From assembly GCA_905221605.1 (NCBI GenBank), contig CAJNDS010000003.1:534001-598000 (forward strand): 64,000 nucleotides of DNA. Direction: 5' to 3'. Shown here piece by piece: positions 20,441 through 33,400 of the stretch (within the stretch, counting starts at the first letter, position 1; every line of letters starts with the position of its first letter). The notes beneath the pieces are model-generated. The model was not told where the DNA came from. It searched no databases and saw nothing but the letters and a program-made list of their open reading frames with translations. Source of the DNA: Symbiodinium natans. Lineage: Eukaryota > Sar > Dinophyceae > Suessiales > Symbiodiniaceae. Position numbers and translations under genes: made by a program.

Positions 20441-20723
20441 TCAAGAGCCACAGAGCAAGATCGAGATGGACTCTCCCATTTATCCTATGTGGAAAAAGTC
20501 ACAAAGCCGATTGCGCTGTATCCTAAACCCTAAAAGGTGAGACGCAGTCTCTGAAGGGCCCGAAATCAATGAAAGTAGTCATGGCTCAAAAAAGAGAAAT
20601 AGCGATTTTACATACGTTTTTGATACATTTGGGTTCTTGACCAGATTTATGCGGCGCGCTCAATTTCTATGAGGTTGTGGAAAACCTGCAGAGGGGCATT
20701 AGGATTGTGGCTCAAAGAATTAA
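20337..20723 (+). repeat. Split direct repeat B1
   Basis: 387 bp, matching 21205-21591 (offset 868) with one substitution seen. It includes the end of the pol ORF, its TGA stop (20438-20440) and 283 bp of 3' sequence with a short CCTAAACCCTAAAA motif at about 20522. It ends TCAAAGAATTAA and shares its last AA with A2. Confidence 0.9.
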
Positions 20724-20935
20724 GCTTCCGTCATGAGGTACGAAATGATAGAGCTTTAATTCTTCTTAAGTGTAAAAGTAGTAGTACCTTTTACACGTGC
20801 CACAATCCTAAGAAAGTTTTGTTGCTTTGTTTTGTTGGGTTTTGTCCAGCCTTTGAGCAGAGACCAGCAAACATGACATGTCTTGTTCACATGCTCAAGG
20901 TACATGACACGTCATGGCACATTTCTTTTCAAGAC
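20722..20935 (+). repeat. Split direct repeat A2
   Basis: Second copy of the 214-bp A repeat. Its direct abutment to B1 is the internal copy of the circle junction. Sequence after A2 (CCCGCCCAGCCC) differs from that after A1. Confidence 0.9.
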
Positions 20936-21204
20936 CCCGCCCAGCCCACCCTAAATTACCTCCTGGCCAACAAGTCGCACGGTAGTTTTTTTTTCTTTCT
21001 TCTTTCTTTTCAAGCCCGGGGTTGGCCAGGATCGGTGGGTGCGACAATGTATATAGCGACGGGGGGCAAGGGCCTGTCGCGACGTCTTGCATCCACGTGC
21101 CTCTCGCGCTTTCCACTCTCCTGTGCTGAAGGCAAAAAGAAAGCCGCAGGACCAAAGAACCGAAGATTCTGAGTTTCAGTAGCCCGTGGTTTCACAGTTT
21201 CACT
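20936..21204. other. Spacer between A2 and B2
   Basis: 269 bp unique to this place in the window, with a T/C-rich tract at about 20984-21010 and TGTATATAGCG at about 21047. No coding motif. It could be a regulatory segment, a tail of the element, or a later insertion. Confidence 0.5.
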
Positions 21205-21591
21205 GGGAAGAGCTAGTGTCACCCAAAAGATCAAGACCGGATATTGGCCTCAAGCAAATGTTGAGATCTGTATGGCTTAAACAGCTTCCTGAAAGTCAAG
21301 AGGTCTGATCAAGAGCCACAGAGCAAGATCGAGATGGACTCTCCCATTTATCCTATGTGGAAAAAGTCACAAAGCCGATTGCGCTGTATCCTAAACCCTA
21401 AAAGGTGAGACGCAGTCTCTGAAGGGCCCGAAATCAATGAAAGTAGTCATGGCTCAAAAAAGTGAAATAGCGATTTTACATACGTTTTTGATACATTTGG
21501 GTTCTTGACCAGATTTATGCGGCGCGCTCAATTTCTATGAGGTTGTGGAAAACCTGCAGAGGGGCATTAGGATTGTGGCTCAAAGAATTAA
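21205..21591 (+). repeat. Split direct repeat B2 (3' end of element)
   Basis: Second B copy. It carries a dead copy of the last 34 codons of pol. The element ends ...AAAGAATTAA; the flank ACGTTTATCGG follows. Confidence 0.88.
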
Positions 21592-23307
21592 ACGTTTATC
21601 GGCCATCTGCCATTTTTGAAAGCAAGATCGCAGCTTCTGCAGACGCAGCAACAAATTGCGGATAAAGCCGTGCCGAACAGTCTCTGCAAGCATATCCTAA
21701 ACCCTAAACTCTAAGCCCTAAGCCCTAAGCCCTAAACCCTAAACCCTAAAATGAAGGCATGCAGCCGCTACCCAAGCTGTCGCTGGGCTTTTAGGGTTTC
21801 GGGACGGGTTTCGTTTCTAAGTCAAGTGTCTTGTAGGCTGCGGAGGCCTTGCGAGCTGAGCCCCCTCGGTAAGACCCTAAAGCCTTTAAAGGACCAAAGC
21901 GAAAGCCCTAGAAGCCTTAAATCCCCAATCTCCCCAAACACCTCAAACCTCTACCCCGGGGGGCTTAGAGTTGGAGGAGGGGGGGGGGGTTCAAGACCCT
22001 TAGGAGGCAGTGCAAAAGGTGGGGCTGGGTGGGGCAATGCCAACCCTCGATGTCCATGCCAGTGGGCATTGACTGATCCAGTGCACTTCGGGCTATGGGG
22101 AGCAAGGATCAACTGCATCGTCCCTTGACGCAAGCTTCACTCAGACTTGTTGCTGAGGGCCTTCCTTTTTTGAATCTAAGCCCTAGACCCTCAACCCACA
22201 TTTCACCGCCCCTGCTCCTCTACCACTGCTACCTTGAAGCTCAAATGCCAGGCGTGCGCCGTGACGGCTGGGCGCCAGGGAAGGTGAAAAGCAAAGTCAG
22301 CGATTTCGTGCCGGGCGTGTGTATGGTTCATAGTGAACTCAGAGTTTTTATTGGCAGCAACGGTGTCGGGCTTTCCGGGATTACTAACCGCGTGCGACAA
22401 GCGAAGACGCACAATAAGGCAACAGCCGCGAATAGTGAGCGATGACGCACCAATAAGCAAAAGTAAGTGAAGACCATAAGCGAAACAGCTGCATGTGGGA
22501 AGCGAAGATGCAATGAGAACTCTTCGAGGGAACCAAGGGTTTAGGGTTTATATAGGGTTTCAGGGTTTAGGTTTTTACTTTGATGACCAATAGATGGGCT
22601 TTATTTAGATCTTTTCGGTTTTCTCCTTCTGTAAGAAGAAAAAGGTTTAACCCTTGTACACCCCCCCCTGTTCACACAGTCAAAAGTACCCCGAATGGAC
22701 CCGAATTGGAGTATCCTACTGACAACCCTACTTCAGCTACTTCAGCTACTTCAGCTCGATCCTTCAAGCAGCCAGCAGAAGCCACCAGAGCCCTGTCGGG
22801 CACAGCGGAGGAACCTCGCTTGCGTACTCTTGGCTCCAGGTCATTCACAGACGCATCTGTCGAATACTGCAAGTTGGTGAACCTTAAGCCCCAAACCCTT
22901 AACTTTAAAGCCCTAAGCCCCAAGCCCAAATCCTATACCACTAAAGCCCGAAACCGCAAGCCCCGAATGCCAGAGCTTACAACCCTAAGGCGAGAAAAGG
23001 ACTCGTGTGGCGATGTAGAGGACGAAGGATGGTGCTCCTGACCTAGAGCGCGCGGGGATGCGCTTCCTACTGGCTGCGCAGTCTCATGGCTTAGGGTGGA
23101 GGTTCAGGGAGCGGATCTTACCAGTTTTAGTAGGGTACCGCCCTACACCCTAGGCCCTAAGCCTAAAAACCCTGAACCCTAAACCCTGAACCCTAGACCC
23201 GAAACCCGAAACCGCCGAAACCCTAAAACCTATAAAGGCAGATATCAGGCACCTGTTTTTTTGTTGCCGGCCTTGGGATTTGTGAATGCGCAGGGTGTGC
23301 TTTCCCA
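21592..23307. other. No gene recognised; scattered telomere-like runs
   Basis: Non-repetitive DNA with telomere-like runs at about 21690-21750, 22537-22580 and 23140-23235, plus three copies of CTACTTCAG at about 22731-22758. The open frame around 22580-23041 is Ser/Thr/Ala/Pro-rich at first and then runs into CCCTAAG-type repeat, so I do not call it. Confidence 0.35.
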
Positions 23308-23455
23308 AGCCCCAAACCCCAAACCCCAAACCCCAAACCCTAAACCCTAAACCCTAAACCCTAAACCCTAAACCCTAAACCCTAAACCCTAAACCCTAAA
23401 CCCTAAACCCTAAACCCTAAACCCTAAACCCGAAACCCTAAACCACCCCTTCATG
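23308..23455 (-). repeat. CCCTAAA / CCCCAAA array
   Basis: Four CCCCAAA units followed by about 15 near-perfect CCCTAAA units. Confidence 0.95.
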
Positions 23456-23478
23456 TATAATATACATGTTTAATGACT

Positions 23479-23757
23479 TTGCAGGCAAGGTTCTATATTT
23501 AGCGGGCAAGGTCATATAAATAGTGGCAAGGTCCATCGGCTGACTCTTGACCTTGCCCGCTAAATATATGACCTTGCCCGTTAAAGGACGACCTTACGCA
23601 CTATATATATATATATATGACCTTGCCCATTAAATACATGGTGCGCGCAAGGTTATCTTTTTGGCGGACAAGGCCAGGTCATTAATTTTTGCGGGCAAGG
23701 TTCATATAATTTCCGGGCAAGGTCATATATTAGCGGGCAAGGTCATATACTCCCCCC
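23479..23757. repeat. GGGCAAGGTCATATA minisatellite with inverted units
   Basis: AT-rich stretch with about ten copies of GCGGGCAAGGTCATATA-like units, some inverted (TATGACCTTGCCCG at about 23571 and 23618). Includes an (AT)n run near 23603-23618. Opposed units can form hairpins. The same GGGCAAGGTCATA core forms a tandem array at 47.3 kb. Confidence 0.8.
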
Positions 23758-24076
23758 CCCTCATTTTGACGTCCCAGGCCCCTCTTTCTCCTCCAGCCCT
23801 AACCCTAAACCCCCCCGATTTTGATGTCTCAGGCTCCTCTTTCTCCTTCGGGCTGATGATCCCCTTCCGGCACTGCCGCCAGCTGGAGGTTCCGGGTTTG
23901 GTAGCCAAGCGTGGGGTTTGGGGTTTAGGGTTTGGGGTTTAGGGTTTAGCTTGAAGCTGCCTCGTCATGGCGGCTACATGCGCATTGCCCGCTAAAAGCC
24001 CTCAAGCCCTCAAACTCTCTAGCCCTCAAACTCTCAAACGCTCAAGCCTTTTAACCCTGACACCCTCCCACAAAGA

Positions 24077-24340
24077 AACCCTAAACTTATAAACCCTATA
24101 AGCCCTGTAAACCCTATAAACCCTATAAACCCTACAAACCCTATACACCCTATAAACCCTATAAACCCTATAAACCCTATAAACCCTATAAACCCTATAA
24201 ACCCTATAAACCCTACAAACCCTATAAACCCTATACACCCTATAAACCCTATACACCCTACAAACCCTATAAACCCTATAAACCTTATAAACCCCAGAAA
24301 CCCTACAAACCCTATAAACCCTATAAACCCTATAACCCCC
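24077..24340 (-). repeat. CCCTATAAA nonamer array
   Basis: About 28 units of AAACCCTAT (some ACACCCTAT or CTACAAACC), a 9-bp derivative of the telomere-like unit, ending in a C tract (about 24339-24352). A Tyr-Arg-Val open frame on the minus strand is a repeat artefact. Confidence 0.95.
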
Positions 24341-24435
24341 CCCCCCCCCCCTGAAAACCCTTAAAGCCCTCTCAGCCCCGAAAACCCCGGCCTTAGGGTT
24401 TAGGGTTTAGGGTTTAGGGTTTAGGGGTGCCGCAG

Positions 24436-27400
24436 GCGACTCTGCAACCGAGGCATGCGGGGGCGACAGGGCACTGTCACGTGAGTTTAGGGTTTGTAGG
24501 GGTTTCAATTGGGGTTTATAGGGTTTTTCTAGATAGGGTTTTAATATGGTTTATCGGGGTTTGGAGGGGGTTTTCGGGTTTTTAATAGGGTTTAGGGTTT
24601 ATCGGGTTTATCGGGTTTATAGGGTTTATAGGGGCCTCACTCATTCGATGGTTTAAAAACCTGTTGTGCCTTAAACCCCAAACGCTAAAACCTAAATCCC
24701 TCATTTTTGGCCTTATGGAAGTTACCCTACCTGGCTAGTTTCTCAACATGGGGTTTTCGTGTTCAGGATTTAGGTTTTAGGTTTTTGGGTTTAGGGTTCA
24801 GGCTCTATACGGGTTTGCGGTACAGGGTTTAGGGAACTGTTGGCGCCTCTAGAGACTACTGAGATCGGGTTTTTGAGGTTAGTCCGTGGGATTCCTCCTT
24901 TCGCAAGCCCTGAAACCCGAAGCCCGACAATCCTTAAGCCCTGAAACCCTCATTTTCCCAGACTGGCTGTTAGCTCTACGACGGAGAGATGTCAGCAACA
25001 AGTCGCCCTGATGACCTCCAGGCTTGAACCCCTGAGGCCCTTGACCCCCCGTACAACCTAAATCCGCGCAACTTAGCCCCCCCAAAAAGCTCCCAAGGGT
25101 TTAGGAGGTTCAGGGTTTGGGGTTTAGGGTCTGGGGTTTAGGGTTTAGGGTTTAGGGTTTCAACAACCCTAGAACCCAGCCCCTGCCTCCGAAGCCCACG
25201 GATGAAAGCGCCGCCCTGCGATGCAAGGCCCCCGTCGAGCAGGAGGCCGTAGGCTCCACGCCAGAGCCCACGACGACACAGGAGACTCGTAGGCCCTTTG
25301 GGACATTTTTGTTTTATTTTTCCCTTATTTAATCAAGAACTAATTAATGATTCATTAATAATTTGTCCCTTATTGGGTTTGAGAGGATCATCTTCAGGGT
25401 TTTTAAACGTTAAGTTTCCCTTACTGGGTTTAAGAGGGTCATCTTCAGGATTTTGTTTGTCAGAGAGTTTTTTTGGGCCATCCTAGGAGAAGACCACGGA
25501 GCAGACCACCGAGAAGACCACCGAGAAGACCACCGAAAGGACGACAGAGAAGACCACGAAGAAGACCACCACGACTGCCCCAAGCACCACGAAGGCCACC
25601 ACCACCACCACCACCAAGAGCACGCATCCCCTCCCCCCGATGTTCGTGAAGCCCGTGACGGTGCCGCCCACGACACCCACGACGAGCACCACCACGCAGT
25701 CCACGCAGGCGACTGGTCTCATCTCATCAAAACCCTAAGCCGCAAGCCCAAAACCTCTAAACCTCTAAACCCTAAACCCTAAACCCTAAACCCCTAAACA
25801 ACCCTCAGCCCTAAACCTTCAAGTCCCACGCTAGGCTCTAAACCCCAAGCCCTAGGCTCTGCAACCCACATTTGGGTTTTTTCGACGCTTGCTTGGAGTT
25901 CCGAGAGTCAACCCGAGGAGGGTTTAGGGGGTTTAGGGGTCTATAGAGCCATCAAGGGTTTAGGGGTCAAGGTTTCGGGTTTCGGGCCGGTCTGGTTTGG
26001 AGCCCTACTTAAAGGCGTTTCCCAATTTGGTGATGTGTCTTCTGGGGCTTGAGGAGTGTTAGGGCTTCGAGTGGAGGATCCTGGGGATTTGTGGAAAGCT
26101 TAGGGGGTTGTTGGGGTTGTTATATATCGGATTTTCGGAGTTAGGGTTTAGGGTTTAGGGTTTTCCAGCCAGAGCGTTCACCAGTCAAGCTGCTTGCCAC
26201 GCGACGGAGACATACCCACTTGCCCTTTGGGGTCCCGCAACATTAGGCAACTATTTCCCTAAGCCCTAAACCCTAAACCCTAAACCTTAAACCCTAAACC
26301 CTAAACCCTAAACCTTAAACCCTAAACCCTAAACCTTAAACCCTAAACCCTAAACCCTAAACCCTAAACCCTAAACCCTAAACCCCAAACCCTAAACCCT
26401 AAACCCTAAACCGGCCGCTCCAGCAGCCCAGGGCCCCGACCCTAAACCCGAAGCCCAAGGCCCAGTAGCCCCGAGTGTCCAGTAGACCTTACATGCTGAA
26501 GCTCCAAAGCCAGCACGCCCAACTTGCGCATCAATGCCCACGAAATTTTGAGGTTGGTAAATTCGCTAACAGTTTTTTCGTACACAAAAACAACCAATGA
26601 GCTTAATGAAACTTAGTAAGCTGAACAAATGAACTGTACTAGTTATATCATATTTTCAGGCTTGCAAGGCCCCAGACCCTTGGACCCTGGGAAGAGTGAC
26701 CTGCAATTATTAGCAATAAGCAAGGCTTCAACGCAAGAGTACCCTAGGACGAGTGTCCGGTAGCATCGCCTTAGCAAAAAGACTAAAATCTAACGGCGTC
26801 CCGAATAAGCAAAGTTTAACAGATCCCCCAGAAGCAAGGTGTAAGGTATCCCAAGACCTACCAAAGATACAGTACGAGTTGACCAGCAAAAAAATGAAGG
26901 ACAACTACTGGGCCACTCGTGCGCCGCTTTTGCTACTTTCACTGCGCAGGGTCCATTAAGATACTTTCGCAACATGTGTTAAAAGACCACAACACTTTTA
27001 GCTGGAATCCTGGAATTGGGGGGCCGGTTTAGGGTTTAGGGTTTAGGGTTTAGGGTTTAGGGTTTAGGGTTTTTGGGATGGGAGGGCCAAAAAAATTGTG
27101 GAGTTTTTAGGCTTCCGGAGCCGAAACAAGCTGGAAGCCTGGAACCCTAAACCCTAAACCCTAAACCCTAAACCCTAAACCCTAAACCCTAAACCCTAAA
27201 CCCTAAACCCTAAACCCTAAACCCTAAACCCTAAACCTTAAACCTAAACCCTAAACCCTAAACCCTAAACCCTAAACCCTAAACCCTAAACCCTAAACCC
27301 TAAACCCTAAACCCTAAACCCTAAACCCTAAACCCTAAACCCTAAACCCTAAACCCTAAACCCTAAACCCTAAACCCCACACCACATGGAACCCCAGCCT

Positions 27401-30400
27401 TTCTGAACATGTGTTTCTTCTGAGGCTTGTCCGAGATTGAGTGCGTTTATCATCTTTGGCGTGTTGCAGTTTCTTCCGCCATATTGCTCCAGACCCCAAG
27501 TTCCTGGAATTTGTTGGGTAAGGGCTTCGGGTTTAGGGTTTAGGGTTTAGGGTTTAGGGTTTAGGGTTTAGGGCGTGCCAAACGGGAGCGCGCTTTGGGA
27601 GCGCGCGGTAGTCTGCAGACCTACCCACCCCACTTACAACTCTCAAGGAGTTAAGACCTTTTATTTTTTCACAAAGCATCACATGAGTCAGCACTCACGC
27701 CCTTTTTGGGGATTTCCACAAGGTGCGTGGACCAGGCGCAAAGCTGCAGCAGACGGAAACGAGGCAGGGTCCGTGAAGGGCTAAGGGACGGGCCAGGAAC
27801 AGAGAAAGGCAGCGAGGCTTGGTTGGCGCGAAGGGGCTCCAGCCAGGAAGAACACACAGTGAACAGCTTGGGTTGGGCAGAGCGCCACGGAAACAGGGCT
27901 GGTGTGGCGGATAGCTTGGCTTGGCGCGAAGGGGGTAAGGTGGGGTGCCGGGCCAGGGTCAGGACCAGGCACAAAGTTGCAGCAAACGGCAGGACTTGGG
28001 CGAAAGCCAGAGAGGGAGAGCGCCCCGAAACAGGACACAAACTGGTGCGCGGACAGCTTGGCTTTGCGCAGGCCAGAGGCCAGGGCCAGGGCCAGGCCCC
28101 TCCAAGGGTCAGGGCCAGGGTCAGGGTCAAGCCAGAGCCAGGGGCCACGGCCAGGATCAGGCCAAAGCCAGCGCCAGGGCCAGGGTCGGGCCAGGGCCAG
28201 GGCCAGGGCCAGGGCCAGAACCAGGGATTCAGGGTCAGGGCGAAACCAGGGCCAGGGCCAGGGTCAGTGAGGGCCAGCGCCAGGGCCAGGGTCAGGGTCA
28301 GCAGACCCAGCGTCAGGGCCAGGGCCAGGGCTGGGAACGGGCCAGGGCCAGGGCCAGGGCCAGGGCCAGGGGGCCAGACCCAGGACAGGGCCAGGGCCAG
28401 GGCGAGGGCCAGGGCCAGGGCCAGGGCCGGGCCAGGGCCAGGGCCAGGGCCAGGGCCAGGGCCAGGGCCAGGGCCAGGGCCAGGGCCAGGGCCAGGGCCA
28501 GGGCCAGGGCCAGCCAGGAAAAGGGCATTTTTGGCCTGCCTGCCAACAAAACGGCCCCTGGTCCCCTCAGCCGCACGGACGGGGGTGAGGGACCAGGACA
28601 AGGGGCCGTCCCAGGGGGGCCCCCCAATGCAGGACGCTACCATGTGCGCGGACAGCTTGGGGTTTAGGGTAATATAATATAATACAGTGACAACTGCTGA
28701 CTCGGCCTGTGCCTGCCTGGAGGGTAAGCCAGCCTTGAGGCCAGCTCAGTCGCCCGCCTGGGGCTCCCTCGCAGGGTCTCACTGAGCGCTCGACCAGCGC
28801 CCGCCTACCCCAAAAGACAAGAGAGTGGGGTGGCGGGCGGGTTTAGGGTTTAAAACCCTCGAACTCCCACTCCTGTCTTGCGCACTTTAGAGGCCTAAAC
28901 TAAACTCTCAACCCTGAAGTTTATGTGTTCCATCCCTCCTCCTAAAGCACCAAACCCCTGAACTCTAGCCGGAACCCTACAGTTTCGACCCCAAGCCCTA
29001 AACCATACGCCCCAGACCCTAAAAACCCACATCCTCAAGCGCCCAAAAACCCAAAACCCTCAACCCTCAACCCTCAGCCTCAACCCTAAACCCTAAACCC
29101 TAAACCCTAAACCCTAAACCCTAAACCCTAAACCCTAAACCCTACACCCTACACCCTTAAACCCTGCAAAGCGAGGAGAAGAACATCCTCGATCCGGCGT
29201 ACTGGCACGGTCGGCTCGAAGGAGCGCTTGGGGGCATTTAGGGTTTTTGGGTTTTCGGGTTTCGGGTTTAGGGCTAGGGTTTCGGGTTTCGGGTTTAGGG
29301 TTTCAGGTTTAGGTTTGGGGGTTTAGGGTTTAGGGTTTAGGTTTAGGGCTGGGGTTGGGGGTTTTAGGGCGGTTTAGCGCTTTCCGTTTCAAGGTTTGTG
29401 TTGGGTTTAGGGTTTAGGGTTTAGGGTTTAGGGTCTAGGGTCTAGGGTTTAGGGTTTAGGGTTTAGGGTTTAGGGTTTAGGGTCTAGGGCGTTTCAAGGT
29501 TTGTGTTGGGTTTAGGGGTGAGGGGTTAGGGGTTAGGGTTTAGGGTTTAGGGTTTAGGGTTTAGGGTTTGGGGTTTGGGGTTTGGGTTTGGGGTTTAGGG
29601 TTTAGACCAAAAGCAGAGGGGGCCCCTGCGTAACTAGGGGGTGGGGTGGAAGTTGGATTTAGGGGCTTGGGTCTTTGGGTCTGCAAGAATAACAACTCCG
29701 CACCTTGTAAGGCCTCGGCTGCAAGGATGAGAGTTCAGTAGCGGTTGTTGGGGTGTAGGGTTTAGGGTTTAGGGTTCAGGGTTTAGGGTTTAGGGTTTAG
29801 GGTTTAGGGTTTGGGGTCTAGGGTTTAGGGTTCAGGGTTCAGGGTTCGGGGTTCAGGGTTTAGGGTTTGGGGTTTAGGGTTTAGGGCCCTGAACAGGGAC
29901 CGCTTTAGGAGTTTTTTTCAGGGCGTAAGCTTGGGCTTGCGGCGCTCGCTCTATGTAGGGCTTGCGGTGGTTTTGATTTTTTTAGGGTATAGGTTTTGGG
30001 GTCTAGAGTTGCTACCCTAAACCCTAAACCTTAAACCCTAAACCCTAAACCCGAAACCCTAAACCCTAACCCCTAAACCCTAACCCCTAAACCCTAAACC
30101 CTATTTCATGGCAGCTGATTGGAGTCTTGCTGTGCCAGATGCTGCGGACGGTTTCGGATTTAGGGTTGCAGTTCCTATAGGGTTAGTGCTTTCATATGGT
30201 TGCGGATTGCAGTCCTAAAAGGGGGTGGGGATAAGGGTTTTCGTGGTTTCGGTATCTTAGATCCTTTTTGTTGTGCCCATCAGGGCGACTTAACCCGGGA
30301 TGTGCGCGGTTGCCTGGCAGATACGACGACCACGACGACGACCACGACCACCACCACGACGACGACCACCACCACGACGACCACCACGACCACCACCACC

Positions 30401-33400
30401 ACAGAGGCGGCAAGGGGTTTAGGGTTTAGGGTTTAGAGTTTAGGGTTTAGGGTTTAGGGTTTAGGGTTTAGGGCTCAGGAGTCGAGAGCCCCCCAGGCAG
30501 AGCCCATACCTCGAACCCTCAAGCCGGAAACTCCGACCACCCCGAAACCCAGCAAACTCCCGAAAGCCGGAACATGGTTTGAGGAGGATTCGAGCTCGGC
30601 TTCCATTGGTAATGCTATTGGGGGGTATGGGGCTGGGTCCTCCCCCCCCCCCCCAGGGGTTTAGGGTCTAGGGTTTAGGATGAGGATGTTCCAACTTTTT
30701 TGGAGTTTGACTGTAGAGCCCTCTGGAGCCTATAGAGTTTCGGCCCCGAGAGTCACCAAGACAAACCCTCAACCCTCCCTTCTTGGCGGCGAGCTCTTGT
30801 GCAGGTGCACGTGGAGCCGCTGGGCCATCAACTCCAGGCGTTAGGGCTTAGTGTGTTTATATAGGATGTAGGAGGTTCCTGGGTACTTACAGTCCCAATT
30901 CTAACTGTACTTAGAAGCCCCCTTAAGTCCCCTACGTGGGTTATAAGTGCGGCAATAATTGGGGTTCTAAGTATAGTACGAGGATTTGAATGGCTCGATG
31001 GTGCTGGTGACGTCTCACTTGCTAGTCAGAACTGGGCTTGACTGCTTAGGCGTTACTGTTGGCCATTCATGACTGGGGTCATAAATAGGGGAGCTGTAAG
31101 TAGAACCGGTTGCAGTTTCGGGGGTTCATGTTGTGCTTTTAGATTCGTTTCCAGCCCCTAACCCTGCGCACTCCCCCCTCAGCCCTGAATCTTGCCCTAA
31201 ACCGTCAGCCCAAAACTCGAGCCCCAGCCCTTCGACTGCCCAGAAGCCCCCAACCTCCAAGTTCTAAACCCAACCCCGAACCCAAACCCTGCGAAGACAG
31301 ACCAAAGCTTTGGCCCTATACCCCACGAACCCTGAAGCCCTAGACCTTCAAGCCCTAAAACACGTGGACGCAGCTTGCGCTCCCCAACTTCCGAATGCGT
31401 TAAAACAACCAAAAGCCCTGCAAGTGGATAGTCTGCTTAGGAATGTTCTCACATAAGCCCCAAAGGTTCATAAGCATACTATTTTCCCTGTTTCTATTCT
31501 GGGAAAAGAAATTTCCTAAACCCTAAACTTTGACCCTAAACCCTCTTGCCCTAAGCCCTAAGCCCTAAGCCCTAAGCCCTAAACCCTAAACCCTGAACCC
31601 TGAACCCTAAACCCTAAACCCCAAGACCGAGGTACCACGGTCCCCCTCACCTGGCCGAGCCCAAGCCGACCATCTCGCCCGTCATGTCCTTCCACGGTGA
31701 AGGAGGCTGGCCTACAGGGACTGGGTTGGTGACCCTAAACCCTAAACCCTAAACCCTAACCCTTAACCCTAAACCCTAGACCCTAAACCCTAAACCCTAA
31801 ACCCTAACCTTTAACCTTTTTGGTCATATGGCCGGTTGTGAAAATTAACATCCCTTTTGGGAGTATGCACAGCCTCCCAGATGAATCCTAAGGTGAACCT
31901 TTTTGGGGGCTAGTGTATCAGCCCCTAAGATGGGGAAGAGGTATTGACCCTGAGCCCCGGTAGATCCTACTTATCCTACTTTAGAGTTTCAGACATCAGG
32001 ACATGTGGGTGCCAACCTCCCCAAGCTGCAAACCCCAAGGCCCCAAACTCCAAACCCCAAACCCCAAGCCCCAAACCCCAAACTCCAAACCCCAAGCCCC
32101 AAGCCCCAAACCCCAAACCCCAAACCCCGAACACCAAAATCTAAACCCTAAACCCTAAACCCTATATAAACCCTAACTCCTAAACCCTAAACCCTATCTG
32201 AGTTGGGTCTTCGATGCGGTCGTGGGATTTCCTAGCATGTCCTGTCGTTCCCGTATTCTCTTGCGAGTTGGGCTGCCCTTAGACACCCTAAACCCTAAAC
32301 CCTAAGCCCAAAGCCCTAAACCCTAAACCCTAAACCCTCAACCCTCAACCCTAAACCCTAAACCCTAAACTCTAAACCCTAACCCTAAACCCTAAACCCC
32401 AAACCCTAAACCCTAAACCCTTAACCCTAAACCCTAAACCCTAAACCCAAAACCCTGAACCCTAAACCCTAAACCCTAAACCAAAGTAAGCGTGCAGCAA
32501 ACAAGGGGTGCAGGCTGTGGGGTCTCATTGAAGCCTCGAAAGCTTGAGAGCTAAACGGGGTGCTCCCGCTTGAACCCCCTTAGCCCGCAGCCGTAAACGC
32601 CCTGAGCCCCCTAAAGCCCCTCAAGCCCCTAAAGCCTTAAACCCCTTGAAACCCCTGAAGCTCCGAAAGCCCCTAAGCCAGCCCCCTAAACCCCCTACAC
32701 ACCCTAAACACCCTAAAGGCCTAAAGCCGCGAAGTTCCGAGGCAAATGCCCGGACACTTGCCTGAACGGCTGCCCCACCTGCAACGCCGAGTGCATCGGA
32801 CCCTTGGTCTGCACGCTGTTGCCTTTGTTCCTCTGGCAATTTTTGGAGGCCCCAACACCCCACTTGGGGTTTAGGGCTTTAAGGGTTTGGGGTTTAGGGT
32901 TTAGGGTTTAGGGGTTGAGGGTTGAGGGTTGAGGGTTGATCCTCAACCCTAACCCCCCCCCCCCCCCCCCCACAGATGGCCCTTGTCGGGGTCAAAAGAG
33001 TGTGAGCGATGTCTTGGTCTTGCGTCCCAGGGCTCCCGTCACTTGGAGCTTCTGCTTTAGGGTTCAGGGTTCAGGGTTTAGGGTTTAGGGTTCAGGGTTT
33101 AGGGTTTAGGGTTTAGGTTTAGGGTTTAGGGTTCAGGGCTTAGGTTTTAGGGTTTAGGGTGCGGGTTTTGACTCCACGAGAGCCTGCAGCCCAGAGCGGG
33201 AAGGTGCACCCTCAAAGCAGCGCGAGCGTGTCAGCCCCGCAACTTCCAACCTGATGCCAAGCAGGGGGTGTAGGGTTCAGGGTTTGAAGGTTGCGGGTCT
33301 GGAGTAGGTCTTGCAGGAGCGTTTTTTGGGTTGACTCACCTCACTAGACCCGAAATCGCACGTCCAAGGGTGTCAGTTGATACGCCCCAACTCAAGTTGA

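Larger units (their letters stand above)
13520..21591 (+). mobile_element. DIRS-order (tyrosine-recombinase) retrotransposon, 8.07 kb, apparently full length
   Basis: Order: A1 repeat (13520-13733), recombinase ORF, Gag ORF with a zinc-knuckle segment, methyltransferase-RT-RNase H ORF, B1 repeat (20337-20723), A2 repeat (20722-20935), a 269-bp spacer, B2 repeat (21205-21591). A copies look identical over 214 bp. B copies (387 bp) differ at one base that I could see (GAGAAATAG versus GTGAAATAG near 20594/21462). B1 directly abuts A2, as expected if this is a copy of the junction of a circular intermediate in which the 3' end (B2) meets the 5' end (A1). This split-direct-repeat plan is known from PAT/Ngaro-type DIRS-order elements. 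No LTRs and no DDE integrase are present. No target-site duplication is seen; the outer ends share only AA. All ORFs are long and uninterrupted apart from one frame offset in Gag, so it may be young. Confidence 0.88.

Noticed and set aside
20581..20600. Dinoflagellate spliced-leader relic (ATGGCTCAA match)
   Set aside because: Only a short part resembles the leader, and it lies inside repeat B of the retroelement, not at a gene start.
13520..21591. LTR retrotransposon
   Set aside because: The 214-bp and 387-bp repeats are split (A1 ... B1A2 ... B2), not two identical LTRs, and there is a tyrosine recombinase instead of a DDE integrase and protease.
22580..23041. 153-codon ORF, Ser/Thr/Ala-rich
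   Set aside because: Its second half is telomere-like repeat and it contains a simple 9-bp repeat; no motif seen.
23479..23757. CRISPR array
   Set aside because: Units vary in spacing and orientation, there are no regular unique spacers, and the context is eukaryotic.
24026..24256. Minus-strand Tyr-Arg-Val repeat protein
   Set aside because: Direct translation of the CCCTATAAA nonamer array.
27669..28677. Long open frames of about 320 codons on both strands (Gly-Pro / Ala-Arg / Ala-Leu rich)
   Set aside because: They run through a 6-bp (CCAGGG)n array, which keeps every frame open; flanking residues show no domain.
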